In this document: piece after piece, positions 7,733 through 16,700 of the stretch
How the letters are laid out: every line of letters begins with the position of its first letter
Position numbering within the stretch: the first letter of the stretch is position 1
The notes under the pieces: model-generated
The model's database searches: none
Seen by the model: the letters and a program-made list of their open reading frames with translations, nothing else
What the model was told of the DNA's origin: nothing
Source: Akkermansia sp.
GTDB taxonomy: Bacteria; Verrucomicrobiota; Verrucomicrobiia; Verrucomicrobiales; Akkermansiaceae
NCBI GenBank assembly: GCA_024405435.1
Contig: JAKSOU010000029.1
Location: 1-32,063, forward strand
DNA: 32,063 nucleotides
Reading direction: 5' to 3'
Made by a program: the position numbers and the translations under genes

Positions 7733-9679
7733 TCAGGCCTCCTCCGGCGTTTCGTCCGGATAGATGAGCTCCTTGGGAGCGGGCTCGATGCTCTTGATGG
7801 TCATCTTGACCTGCTCTCCGCCGATTTCCAGCGGCAGACGCAGTTCCTCGCCCACCTTGTGGCCCACAAGCAGGGCGCCCAGGCGGGAGCTGTAGGAGAT
7901 GATGTGCTTCTCCGGCACGGAATCCCAGGCGCCCAGGACGATGTAGACCACCTCCTGGCCGTCCTCCGTGACGAAGGTGACCTTGGTGCCCATGTTGACC
8001 TCATCGCAGGAGACGCTGGCGAAATCCGTGGGGACGGCCTGAGAGAGCAGGCGGGAGAGCTCCACGGAGCGGCGCGTGAGCACCTGGCGCGTGGCCTTGG
8101 CGTCCTGGTAGCCGCCGTTCTCTCGCAAGTCGCCCTCGGCGCGCGTGACCTCCAGGTCGTGCTTGTTCTTGGGGATGCGCACGTTGATGATGTCCTCGTA
8201 CTCGGCCTTGCGAGCGGCGAAGGAGCGGAGGGAAACGTACATGGCCTGCTTCTCCTTGCTGCCGATGCGGGATTTCACGATGTCGTGCAGGGTTTCCTGC
8301 ACCTTCATCATGTTGGCGAGAAGAAGGTTGCGGTCCAGCTCCGGCAGCACGGAGGAGTTGTAGATGGCCTTCGCGAACGGGCGGGCCTCCAGCTCGTCCA
8401 GCCCGCTCACCAGGTCCGGCGCAAGCGTCTTGTCCTCCAGCAGCATGTTGCGCAGGCGCAGCGCGCGGTTGGGGCCGCCTTCCGCGTTGTCGCGCTCGAT
8501 GGCGGCTATCAGCGCGGAGCCCAGAGTCATCTTGGTGGCGTCCACCAGTTCCTTGGCCACGCCGTTGCGCTCCTTGCAGACCCAGATCAGCACGTCCGGC
8601 GCCAGGTTCTGGCGGGAAAGGCCGTTGGAGATGACGGAGAAGAGCTGCTCCTTGGCGCCGCGGGAGACGATGAAGTCTGCCACGGGAGCGGTGACCTTAC
8701 CGCCGCCGAACAGGAAGATGTTGATGGCGTAGGAGAGGCAGGCGTCGCCGTAGGCCTCCACCAGGGCCTTGTAGATTTCCTTCTGGCGGGAGGCGTTGAG
8801 CTCGCCGATGTAGTCCACGATTTCCTCGGAGGAGATGGTCTTGAGCTTGTCTGCCAGGGTGGTGACGGTGATGCCGCCGGCGGCCTGCAGTGCCTCGTCC
8901 AGCTTGGCCTTGGCCTCTTGGCTGCCGGCCACGGCCTCCAGGATTTCATCGCGGATGATGATGAGCTCCAGCACGCGCTGGGGCTCCTCGTTCCTGGCCT
9001 CGATGTCGTTCTCCATCAGCTGCACCAGTTCCGCCACAATGTCGTGCTCGCCCTTCAGCACGTCCAGGTGCGCCTGGTCCAGGATGCGCACGCGCGTCTC
9101 CAGTGTGTTGGCATCGCGGTAGTCCGCCAGCAGGGCCTCCGCGGCGGAGGCGGCCTCGCGCGTCACGATGGCCTCGCCGCGCTTGGTGGGCAGGCGGAAC
9201 CCGGGGTCCTCGCGCATGGCGGCGCGGGCCTTGTCCCACCAGCCCTTCCACTCCTTGGCGGGTATCACGCGCCCGCTCAGGAAGCGCTCCAGGTCGTCCG
9301 GCAGCAGGGGAAGCACCTCGTCGATGCCCTCGCGCAGGGACTTGTTGCCGCTGATGATGTCGCGCATGAAGTCCAGTATGGTCTTCTTGTCGGTGGCCTT
9401 CTCATAGCAGCCCTTGGGGTCGTCGTAGCAGGGGATGAGGAAGTGGCCCTCCGGGATGGGGGTGAGGGAGTTGAAGGCGAGCTTGAGGCCCATCACATGG
9501 TCCTTGCCGCCCTCGAAGGCGATTTTGACCTTCTGCTGTGGGAGGCTCCAGGCGGCAACCTTGCCCACGCCCATTTCCTGATGCAAAACGTATTTTCCGG
9601 GAGAGAACTTGTCGAGTCTGGTGGCGAAGTCGGCCGGAATCTTACCCGCTCGCACCAGTTTCTGTAGGTCGGAATTCAT
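7733..9679 (-). CDS. GreA-type elongation factor fused to a long N-terminal region
   Basis: The C-terminal 150 residues match the transcript cleavage factor GreA/GreB, which rescues backtracked RNA polymerase. A coiled-coil arm carries EGDLREN (residues 515-521), with Asp517 and Glu520 at the positions of the catalytic acids of E. coli GreA. An FKBP-like domain ends in VGEELRLPLEIGGEQVKM. GreA is about 158 residues, but this protein has 648. The extra 490 residues begin with a small beta-rich segment (GKYVLHQEMGVGKVAAWS) and continue as a helical repeat-like region of unknown role. Long Gre fusions of this kind occur in Akkermansia relatives. I chose the ATG at 9679 because the upstream in-frame ATG at 9691 overlaps the -10 box. 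Confidence 0.85.
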   Translation of the reverse strand: MNSDLQKLVRAGKIPADFATRLDKFSPGKYVLHQEMGVGKVAAWSLPQQKVKIAFEGGKDHVMGLKLAFNSLTPIPEGHFLIPCYDDPKGCYEKATDKKTILDFMRDIISGNKSLREGIDEVLPLLPDDLERFLSGRVIPAKEWKGWWDKARAAMREDPGFRLPTKRGEAIVTREAASAAEALLADYRDANTLETRVRILDQAHLDVLKGEHDIVAELVQLMENDIEARNEEPQRVLELIIIRDEILEAVAGSQEAKAKLDEALQAAGGITVTTLADKLKTISSEEIVDYIGELNASRQKEIYKALVEAYGDACLSYAINIFLFGGGKVTAPVADFIVSRGAKEQLFSVISNGLSRQNLAPDVLIWVCKERNGVAKELVDATKMTLGSALIAAIERDNAEGGPNRALRLRNMLLEDKTLAPDLVSGLDELEARPFAKAIYNSSVLPELDRNLLLANMMKVQETLHDIVKSRIGSKEKQAMYVSLRSFAARKAEYEDIINVRIPKNKHDLEVTRAEGDLRENGGYQDAKATRQVLTRRSVELSRLLSQAVPTDFASVSCDEVNMGTKVTFVTEDGQEVVYIVLGAWDSVPEKHIISYSSRLGALLVGHKVGEELRLPLEIGGEQVKMTIKSIEPAPKELIYPDETPEEA

Positions 9680-9689
9680 ACTTGAAATC

Positions 9690-9717
9690 ATGATAGCACA
9701 GAACCTGTCAAATGCAA
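9690..9717 (-). promoter_or_regulatory. promoter of the greA fusion gene
   Basis: TTGCAT (9712-9717) and TATCAT (9690-9695) lie 16 bp apart on the minus strand. The RNA would start near 9683, only about four bases before the ATG at 9679, so the mRNA is nearly leaderless. A 7-bp A/T-rich inverted repeat (9729-9735 with 9742-9748) just upstream may weakly terminate the DegT-like gene. Confidence 0.5.
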
Positions 9718-9746
9718 GCCCAGACTCGGATTTTTTGCAAGAAAAA

Positions 9747-10715
9747 TCAATGCAGGATGAGCCCCGCCAGTTCCTCCATGTCGTCCACGGAGTAGCGCTG
9801 GTCCAGCGGCAGGGGCAGCAGGGTGCGCGCCAAGCGGTTTTCCGCGGTTTCCGCGCTTGTGGCCTTCACCACCTCCGGCCACAGCAGCGGCAGGGCCACG
9901 CCGCTGTCCACCAGCTCGTCCCGCAGGTCCGGTATGCCGCTGGCCAGCGGGTAGCAGAAGGGCGCGCTGGGCGCCTCGTCCGGCAGCTCCAGGCGGTTGA
10001 TGCCGCGCAGGCGGCGGTGCAGGGCGGCGTAGTTCTCCCGCCGGCGCCGCGCAATGGACTCGAAATCGTACGCCTGCAGCAGGCGGCGGGTGAGGGGCGA
10101 CATGAGCAGGGGCCCCCGGTTCAGGTCCTCCTCCGCGGCGTCGCACACGGGGGCCGCCGGCTCCAGGCCCTCTTCCAGGCGCACCAGCAGGTGCAGGGCC
10201 CTCACGGCGGAGGTGTCCTCCTCCTCCGGCAGCAGGTCCAGGGGGAAGGGAGCGCGCGCCACGCCGCCGTCCGCCACGCCGCAGAACTTGCGCGGGCTGT
10301 AGAAGCAGGGCCGCTCCGTGCGGTAGAACAGCGCGGTGGTGGCATCCACAATGCTCAGGCCGGGGTGCCGCCGCGCCGCATCCTCCACCGCCCCGCCCGT
10401 GAGGCCGAAGTAGTTCGCCAGGATGAGCACGTCGTTCTCCGATAGGTCGGCGGGCAGCTGCGGGCGCAGCTGCTCGTCGCAGTTGTATCGCCGCACGCGC
10501 AGGCGCAGGCGCTTGAGAGGCTGCAGCACGGTATCGCACACAAAGCGCGGCACAAAGACGAACCGCGGCTCCCTCGGCAGGTTCGCGAGCAGTGTTTGCA
10601 GCGCGGCGCGCCCGCTGCTCACAAACGCGCAGGAAGCGCCTTCCTCGTGGGGAAAGTTGTCGTGCTCCGGCAGCTCCAGCTCCATGAAGCCGCCCATCAT
10701 ATCGAACATGGCCAT
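9747..10715 (-). CDS. DegT/DnrJ/StrS-like PLP-dependent enzyme (putative)
   Basis: The 322-residue protein has the outline of a fold-type I PLP enzyme of the DegT/DnrJ/EryC1/StrS group: SSGRAALQTLL near the N-terminus, FVPRFVCDTVLQPL, NYFGL, VDATTALF (position of the PLP-contacting Asp) and SPRKFCGVADGG. In the last of these the Lys is the likely Schiff-base residue, compared with the usual K-x4-GEGG motif. Family members aminate keto-sugars for glycan or antibiotic pathways. This one is short and divergent and is not in a sugar cluster, so its substrate is unknown. The start at 10715 was chosen over an upstream frame extension because a TACAAT -10 box ends six bases before it; an ATG at 10709 is also possible. 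Confidence 0.6.
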   Translation of the reverse strand: MAMFDMMGGFMELELPEHDNFPHEEGASCAFVSSGRAALQTLLANLPREPRFVFVPRFVCDTVLQPLKRLRLRVRRYNCDEQLRPQLPADLSENDVLILANYFGLTGGAVEDAARRHPGLSIVDATTALFYRTERPCFYSPRKFCGVADGGVARAPFPLDLLPEEEDTSAVRALHLLVRLEEGLEPAAPVCDAAEEDLNRGPLLMSPLTRRLLQAYDFESIARRRRENYAALHRRLRGINRLELPDEAPSAPFCYPLASGIPDLRDELVDSGVALPLLWPEVVKATSAETAENRLARTLLPLPLDQRYSVDDMEELAGLILH

Positions 10716-10721
10716 GCCCGC

Positions 10722-10727
10722 ATTGTA
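10722..10727 (-). promoter_or_regulatory. -10 box of the DegT-like gene
   Basis: TACAAT on the minus strand ends six bases before the ATG at 10715, so the transcript would start at or next to the start codon. No convincing -35 box is present at 16-18 bp. Confidence 0.35.
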
Positions 10728-10811
10728 ACCCCGCCCGCCCCCCAGCGCAAGGCGAACATAGGCGCGCCGGTTTATCTGCCGCATGCGCGCGTTTCCCCGA
10801 TTGTTTTTGTG

Positions 10812-10912
10812 TTGACGCGGCGGGGGGAATTTGCTCTAATGGGGTTGAAATCGGTGAGGGCTAGAAGCCGTATGGGACGCAAGTTATCCGCGGGATGCCC
10901 TCACCGGTTTTG
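10812..10912 (+). ncRNA. putative small RNA, first of a tandem pair
   Basis: TTGACG (10812-10817), 17 bp, TCTAAT (10835-10840) gives a start near 10847. The transcript then closes on itself: bases 10847-10861 pair with 10897-10911, a 15-bp stem built on CGGTGAGGGC / GCCCTCACCG with flanking A-U and G-U pairs. The stem ends in TTTT. The 35-nt interior contains AGCCGTATGG followed by GCAAG, which resembles the interior of the second RNA. The transcript would be about 65 nt. Promoter and terminator are seen in sequence; expression is inferred. Confidence 0.42.
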
Positions 10913-10921
10913 CATTTGGGG

Positions 10922-11027
10922 TTGACTCTGCGGCGGGGTGTGGTATGTTCGCCCTTGAGCGGAGAGGTAGCCGTCTGGCAAGCCGCGCTGTGGGAGGAAG
11001 CCGCCCATATCCGCTCAATTGTTTTTC
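10922..11027 (+). ncRNA. putative small RNA, second of a tandem pair
   Basis: TTGACT (10922-10927), 16 bp, TATGTT (10944-10949) predicts a start near 10956. A 9-bp closing stem TTGAGCGGA / TCCGCTCAA (10955-10963 with 11010-11018) is followed by TTGTTTTT. The interior shares AGCCGT-TGG and CAAG with the first RNA, which suggests duplication. The promoter begins only about 10 bp after the terminator of the first RNA. No family is recognised. Confidence 0.42.
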
Positions 11028-11058
11028 TCTTGCCGTTCATGACCGGGGCTTTTTTGTT

Positions 11059-11087
11059 TTGCCCTGTGTCGCGTAATGTGCTATCTT
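11059..11087 (+). promoter_or_regulatory. promoter of the cysteine-rich protein gene
   Basis: TTGCCC (11059-11064) and TATCTT (11082-11087) are 17 bp apart, giving a start near 11094 and a leader of about 17 nt before the ATG at 11111. Confidence 0.45.
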
Positions 11088-11110
11088 GCCTCCGCGCACC
11101 CGATACCCAC

Positions 11111-12130
11111 ATGAGCAAACGCGATGATGATTTGGAGGCCCGCCGGTTTTTTATCCCCGATGGAAAACCGAGATGCCCAATTGATGGGGAAATGTTGCAA
11201 AGCACCGGATTCTACAGCCCGGCGTGGGCGGACATAGCCTCCCTGTGGTACGCGACGACCAAGGGCGAGTACGCACCGGAGCGCAATGCGCTCGTACGTG
11301 TCTGGCAGCCAGAGTTCGATGTCATCCTGCGCCAGGCCATGGAAGAACATGGTGCGTTCGTGCTGGCTTGGTTGGATGACGTGGCCAAGACCATCAAGCG
11401 CCGCCACCATGTGAATATCTCTCAAATTTGCCGTTATTACGAGTATTTCCTGCTCACGCGCCTGTATGCCCAGGCGGACACGCGGAAGATGTGGCTTGAT
11501 TCTTTCCTGAAGCACAGGGAGCAAACATACATCTGCGGCTTCTGTGGCAAGGAGCAACTCTGTGTGGAAATCCATCCGTCCCACCTCCGCCGCTTCGGTG
11601 TTCGCCCCTGCGTGTGCAGGGCCTGCCACCAAGCCATGCGGAATCATCCAGGCTTGAACGCCGGGGCCCTGAAACGCCTGCAGGAGCTGATGGCCCATGT
11701 GTCCGAGCCGCGCGAATGCGTTTGCTGCGGCAGTTCATTCAGCCTGGAGAAAGACGCTTTCACCACCGGACCATATTATCCCTGCCGCTACTCCCTCTAT
11801 TTTGTCAACCTCTATGCCAACGTGTGCGGCGACTGCTACCACCGCGCCTACATGGACAACCGCCCGCAGGGTGATGAGCCGCGCGACATCCACCTGACTT
11901 CCCTGCAGGAGTTCAGCCGCGTTTTCCACAGGGAGCCGCAGTTGGATGTTGAGAAAGACATCGCCGGGCTGGAGGACTTGAGTGCCATGGGCACGCTTTT
12001 TGCCCTCTACCGTCATTTCCGTTCCGTTGAGGGGTATGAAAGGGAATTCGGCACCCTCGACAATGCCTTTGAGCGAGCAGGTTGCCCCGCGGCCACGGGT
12101 GAACGACCGGAGGCCTCGGATGCGGATTGA
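11111..12130 (+). CDS. cysteine-rich protein with two zinc-ribbon-like motifs, function unknown
   Basis: I do not recognise a family. The 339-residue protein has no signal peptide or membrane segment. Its cysteines are arranged as two likely four-Cys zinc sites: Cys142/Cys145 with Cys169/Cys172 (CGFC ... CRAC), and Cys203/Cys206 with Cys239/Cys242 (CVCC ... CGDC). A helical N-terminal region of about 130 residues and a polar C-terminus flank them. Paired zinc ribbons suggest nucleic-acid or protein binding, but this is only inferred. The start at 11111 fits the promoter just upstream; the frame stays open further upstream through the small RNAs, which is judged fortuitous. It is monocistronic and convergent with the efflux operon, and base composition is slightly less GC-rich than its neighbours. 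Confidence 0.8.
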   Translation: MSKRDDDLEARRFFIPDGKPRCPIDGEMLQSTGFYSPAWADIASLWYATTKGEYAPERNALVRVWQPEFDVILRQAMEEHGAFVLAWLDDVAKTIKRRHHVNISQICRYYEYFLLTRLYAQADTRKMWLDSFLKHREQTYICGFCGKEQLCVEIHPSHLRRFGVRPCVCRACHQAMRNHPGLNAGALKRLQELMAHVSEPRECVCCGSSFSLEKDAFTTGPYYPCRYSLYFVNLYANVCGDCYHRAYMDNRPQGDEPRDIHLTSLQEFSRVFHREPQLDVEKDIAGLEDLSAMGTLFALYRHFRSVEGYEREFGTLDNAFERAGCPAATGERPEASDAD

Positions 12131-12156
12131 TTCCAATTGAGCCGGCTGAGATAAAA

Positions 12157-12189
12157 AGAACCGCCGGGCGGTGTGCGCCGGGCGGTTCT
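12157..12189 (-). terminator. terminator between the convergent cysteine-rich gene and the efflux operon
   Basis: AGAACCGCC (12157-12165) pairs with GGCGGTTCT (12181-12189), with four more inner pairs after one mismatch. On the minus strand it is followed by TTTTT, so it ends the efflux operon. It may also stop plus-strand transcription from the gene ending at 12130. Confidence 0.85.
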
Positions 12190-12213
12190 GCATGGGGAAA
12201 TGTGGCGTTCCCG

Positions 12214-13665
12214 CTATTGCTGCGGTTGCGGGATGGTGGACTGGCCGTAGGCGTCCAGGTGGTCGTTCTGCTGGTCGCGCCAGCCGCCGCCCAATTGGGT
12301 GTAGAGGGTGGGGATGCAGGCGGCGTACTTGAAGCGCATGGCGGCCAGTTGGGTCTGGGCGGGGAAGAGGCCCTGCTGGGCGGTGAGCACCTCGTAGTAG
12401 TTGGAGAGACCCTGGGTGTAGAGCTCCTTGGCCAGGCGCACGTACTCCTGGTAGGATTCCACGGCCTTCTCCTGGTTGGCCAGCACATCCTTCATCTTGC
12501 GGCGCTCCGTGAGGGTGGAGGAGATTTCGGACATGGCGTTGAGCACGGTCTGCTCGTAGTTGGCCTTGGCCGCCAGGAAGGCTTCCTTCTTCATCTTGTA
12601 GTCGCCCACCAGCTGGCCGCCGCGGAAGAGCGGGCCGGCCAGGTTGGCCTGCACGCCCCAACCTGTGCGGTGGCCGGAGATGGCATGGCGCAGGTCTGAG
12701 CTGGCGTAGCCCATGGCGCCGGTGAGGCTGATCTTGGGGAAGAAGTTGGTGATGGCCACGCCGATGTCCGCATTGGCGGCGCGCAGGGCAAGCTCCTTGG
12801 AGCGGATATCCGGGCGGCGCGCCAGCACGTGGGCGGGAATGCCCGGCGCCACGTCGCTCGCGTTCACGTAGTCGTCAAGCGACTTGCTGCGGGGGATGGG
12901 TCCGGGCATGCGGCCGGCCAGCGTGGAGAGCGTGTTCTCCAGCGCGGCTATCTGGCTTTCCAGTTGCGGCACCTGCGCCGCGGCGGAGGAGAGCGAGGCC
13001 TGGGCGGCGGCGGTCTGCTGCGAGGTGCCGATGCCGCCCTTGAGGCGGTTGTTGAAGAGGTCCAGGGATTCGGAGTAGGACTGCACGGCGTTCTTGGCGA
13101 TGGCCAGCTGTTCGTCCAGCATGATGAGCTGCAGGTACGCGGAGGCGGCGGACTTCATGAGCGAGATGCGCATGTTGTTGAAGTCCTCCTCTGCGGCCTG
13201 TGCCTGTGCGGTGGCGCTTTCCACGCGCTTGCGGGTGTTGCCCCAGAGGTCCAGTTCCCAGGAGGCGCTGAGGCTGGCGCTGCCGGGGGCTGTGGTGGTG
13301 CTGGAGGTGTGGGCGATGGCGGAGCCGCCGGAGTTGTTCATGCCCTTGCTGGCGCCCGCGCCGTAGCCCAGCCACGGGAAGAGCGGGGCGGCCTGCACGG
13401 TCACGAAGTGGCGTGCGGCGTTCACGTTGTGCTGCATGGCCTCCAGGTTGCGGTTGTGGGTGAACACATCGCGCAGCAGGCTCTGCAGGTCCGGGTCCGG
13501 CATGACCACCTGCCAGGGCAGGTCGGCCATGGTGCTCTCGGAGATGGGGGCCCCCCTGAACTCCGCGGGCACGGGCATGTTGGGCTCCTGCCAGCGCGGG
13601 CCGATGGCGCATGCGCTCAGCAGAATCACGGTGCCGGTCAAGGTGAGTATCGCAGTCTGTTTCAT
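12214..13665 (-). CDS. RND efflux outer-membrane factor, NodT/OprM-type lipoprotein
   Basis: This is the outer-membrane channel of the tripartite pump encoded upstream. The 483-residue protein begins with a lipoprotein signal ending in the lipobox LSAC (Cys19), followed by the family start IGPRWQEPNMPVPAEF. Two TolC-type repeats follow, with long heptad-containing helices and the typical WELDLWGNTRKRVESA and PGIPAHVLARRPDIRSKE segments. It would form a trimeric beta-barrel and periplasmic tunnel. It is the last gene of the operon, 54 bp after the pump gene across an AT-rich spacer, and a terminator follows the stop. Confidence 0.95.
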   Translation of the reverse strand: MKQTAILTLTGTVILLSACAIGPRWQEPNMPVPAEFRGAPISESTMADLPWQVVMPDPDLQSLLRDVFTHNRNLEAMQHNVNAARHFVTVQAAPLFPWLGYGAGASKGMNNSGGSAIAHTSSTTTAPGSASLSASWELDLWGNTRKRVESATAQAQAAEEDFNNMRISLMKSAASAYLQLIMLDEQLAIAKNAVQSYSESLDLFNNRLKGGIGTSQQTAAAQASLSSAAAQVPQLESQIAALENTLSTLAGRMPGPIPRSKSLDDYVNASDVAPGIPAHVLARRPDIRSKELALRAANADIGVAITNFFPKISLTGAMGYASSDLRHAISGHRTGWGVQANLAGPLFRGGQLVGDYKMKKEAFLAAKANYEQTVLNAMSEISSTLTERRKMKDVLANQEKAVESYQEYVRLAKELYTQGLSNYYEVLTAQQGLFPAQTQLAAMRFKYAACIPTLYTQLGGGWRDQQNDHLDAYGQSTIPQPQQ

Positions 13666-13719
13666 TGTCTCGTGCGTTTACGGGTTGGATTATAGTTAAA
13701 AAACAATAAGAAATAAAGG

Positions 13720-16700
13720 TCAAATTCCGTCTTGCTTCGAGTGCTGGCTATCGGCGGCCAGATAGCGGCGTGCGCCCTCCTCGTCGGGGTCCTCCGCAAG
13801 TTCGTTGAGCTTGAAGGTGATGCGGAAGAGGCGCATGATGAAGACGTACGAGCAGGGGATGAGGAAGACACCCACCACGGTGGCCACGGCCATGCCCATC
13901 ACCACCACGGTGCCGATGGATTCGCGCGCCAAGGCGCCGGAGCCCGTGGAGAACATCAGCGGCAGGCAGCCCAGGATGAACGCCAGAGAGGTCATCACAA
14001 TCGGGCGGAAGCGCAGGCGCGCGGCGGAGAGCGTGGCCTCCATGAGCCCCTTGCCGCGCTGGAGCTCCAGATTGGCGAACTCCACGATGAGGATGGCGTT
14101 CTTGGCCGCCAGACCCACCAGCATCACCAGGCCCACCTGCGCGTACAGGTTGAGCTCCAGCCCCATCACCCACAGGCCCGCGTACGCGCCCGCAACCGCT
14201 ATCGGCACCGTCATGAACACGGAGAGCGGAAGCGTCCATTTCTCGTACAGCGCCACCAGGATGAGGAACGCGAACACGCCGGACATGGCGAAGATTTCCA
14301 GCATGCTGGCGGAGTGGCGCACCTTGTTCTCCTGGAAGCTCATGTCCTCGTAGTCCATGCCGATTCGGGTGGTGTCCATCTCCGTGGCGTAGAGCTTCTC
14401 CAGGGCCACCATGAGCTGCTGGGTGGAGTACCCGGGCTTGGGCATGACGGTGAGCTTGGCGCCGTTGTAGATGTTGTGGTGCATCACGAACTCGGTGTCG
14501 GAGACGTCCTGCACGTTCACGATGGCGGCGAGCGGCACGCGGTCGCCGTCGCGGTTGGTGATGAAGTAACCCTCCATCTTGTCGATATCCGTGCGGTCTT
14601 CGCCGCGGGCCTGGAGGTAGACGGCCCACTGCTGGCCGAAGTTGTTGAAGAAGTTGACGAACAAGGAGCCGTTGTAGGTGGAGAGGATGGCGTTTGCGGC
14701 GCCGATGTCCACCTTGTGGGAAAGGCACTTCTCCTTGTCCAGCGTGAGGAACTTCTGCGGGGTGTCCGGCATCATCATGTGCATGCACTGGGCCACCTCC
14801 GGCAGGCGTTCCGCCGCCGCCTTGAACTTCTCCACGTTCTCATGCAGGTACGGCACGCCCTGGCCCTCCAGGTCCAGCAGCACCATGGACACGCCGTTGC
14901 ACACGCCCACGCCGGGGATGGCCGGCGGCTGCATCACCATGGGAAGGCCGTCCAGCCCCGCCATGTACACGCGCGCCTCGATGCGCTTCTTGACCTCCTC
15001 CAGCGTCACGCCGGGGCGGTCCTTCCAGTCCTTGAGCTCCACGAAAGCCACGGCGGCGCCGGGGGTCTGCACGAAGTTGAGGATGTTGATACCCACCACG
15101 CTGGTGACGTGCTTGAGGTCGGGGTCGGCCTTTTCGGGCTCCTTGGCGTAGTCGCAGCCCCAGATGGCGTTCTCCAGCTTGACGGCCTGGTCGTAGGACA
15201 CCTGCAGGGAGTTGTCGGGCCGCATGATGAGCGCGGCGAGCAGGAAGCCCTGGTCCTCGTCCGGCAGGAAGGCGCCGGGCACCTTGTTGGAGAGCGGGTG
15301 GATGCTCGCCCAGAACAGCACCAGCAGCGGGATGGAAATCACCAGCGAGCGGGAGAGCTTGCCGCACACCGCCGTGTAGGTGTTGGCCACGCCGTTGTAG
15401 CCCTTGTTGAAGATGCGGAAGGCCAGGCCGAGCGTGGCGTCGTGCAGGCGCATGTAGATGCGCTTCAGGCGGCTGTGGCCGCTGGCGCGGTCCACGGTGC
15501 TCGGGCGCAGCAGGATGGTGCACAGCGCGGGCGAGAGCGTGAGCGCGTTGAACGCGGAAATCAGCATGGAGATGGCGATGGTGATGGCAAACTGCTTGAA
15601 CAGCGTGCCCGTGATGCCCTCCAGCAGGAGCGACGGCAGGAACACCGCCGCCAGCACCAGCGCGATGGCCACCACGGGGCCGCTCACCTCCTGCATGGCG
15701 GCGAACGCGGCCATGCGCGGGTTCAGCCCCTTGTCGATGTGGTGCTGCACCGCCTCCACCACCACGATGGCGTCGTCCACCACCAGGCCGATGGCCAGCA
15801 CCATGCCCAGCAGGGAGATGGTGTTGAGCGTGAAGCCCAGAATCGGGAACACCGCAAACGTGGACAGCAGCGACACCGGAACCGCAATCAGCGGAATCAG
15901 CGTGGCGCGCCAGCTCTGCAGGAACACGAACACCACCAGCGCCACCAGCACCACGGCCTCTATCAGCGTGGCGCGGATTTCCTTGATCGACGCGCGCACG
16001 GCGGTGGTGGTGTCCAGCACCAGCTCGCCCTCTAGGCCGGGAGGCATGGCGGCGGCCTGCTTCTCGAAGACTTCCTTCAGGCGGTCCACGGTCTCGATGG
16101 CGTTGGAGCCGGGGGCCTGGTAGACCACCACGCTGGCGGAGGCGCGGCCGTTCACGCGGCCTGTCACGGAGTAGTTCTCCGAGCCTAGCTCAATCTGCGC
16201 GATGTCCTTGAGGTAGACAATCTGGTCCTCCTCCTGGCGCACGATGATATCGCCGAACTGCTCCGGCGAGCTGAGGCGCCCCTGGGTGCGCACGGTGTAG
16301 GTTTTCTCCTGGCCGCCGGGCACGGGGTCCGCGCCGATCTTGCCGCCGGGGTTGGTGGTGTTCTGCTGCTGGATGGCCTGGCGCACCTCCGCGGCAGAGA
16401 TGTTGAGGTGGGTCATGGCGACGGTGTCGAGCCAGACGCGGATGGCGTATCGGCCGGCGCCGTAGACGTTGACCTCGCCCACGCCCGGCACGCGCTTCAG
16501 CTCGTCCACCATCTTGATCTGCGCGTAGTTGGAGAAGTGTACCGGGTCCCACGAGTTGTCCGGGGAGGTCAGCGCGTACATCACCAGCGGCAGGCCCGGC
16601 ATCTGGCGGATGGTCACGCCGGAGTTCAGCACCTCCGTCGGTATGCGGGAGGACGCCTGCCCGTAGCGCATGTTGGTGAACACCTGGTCCAGGTCGGGGT

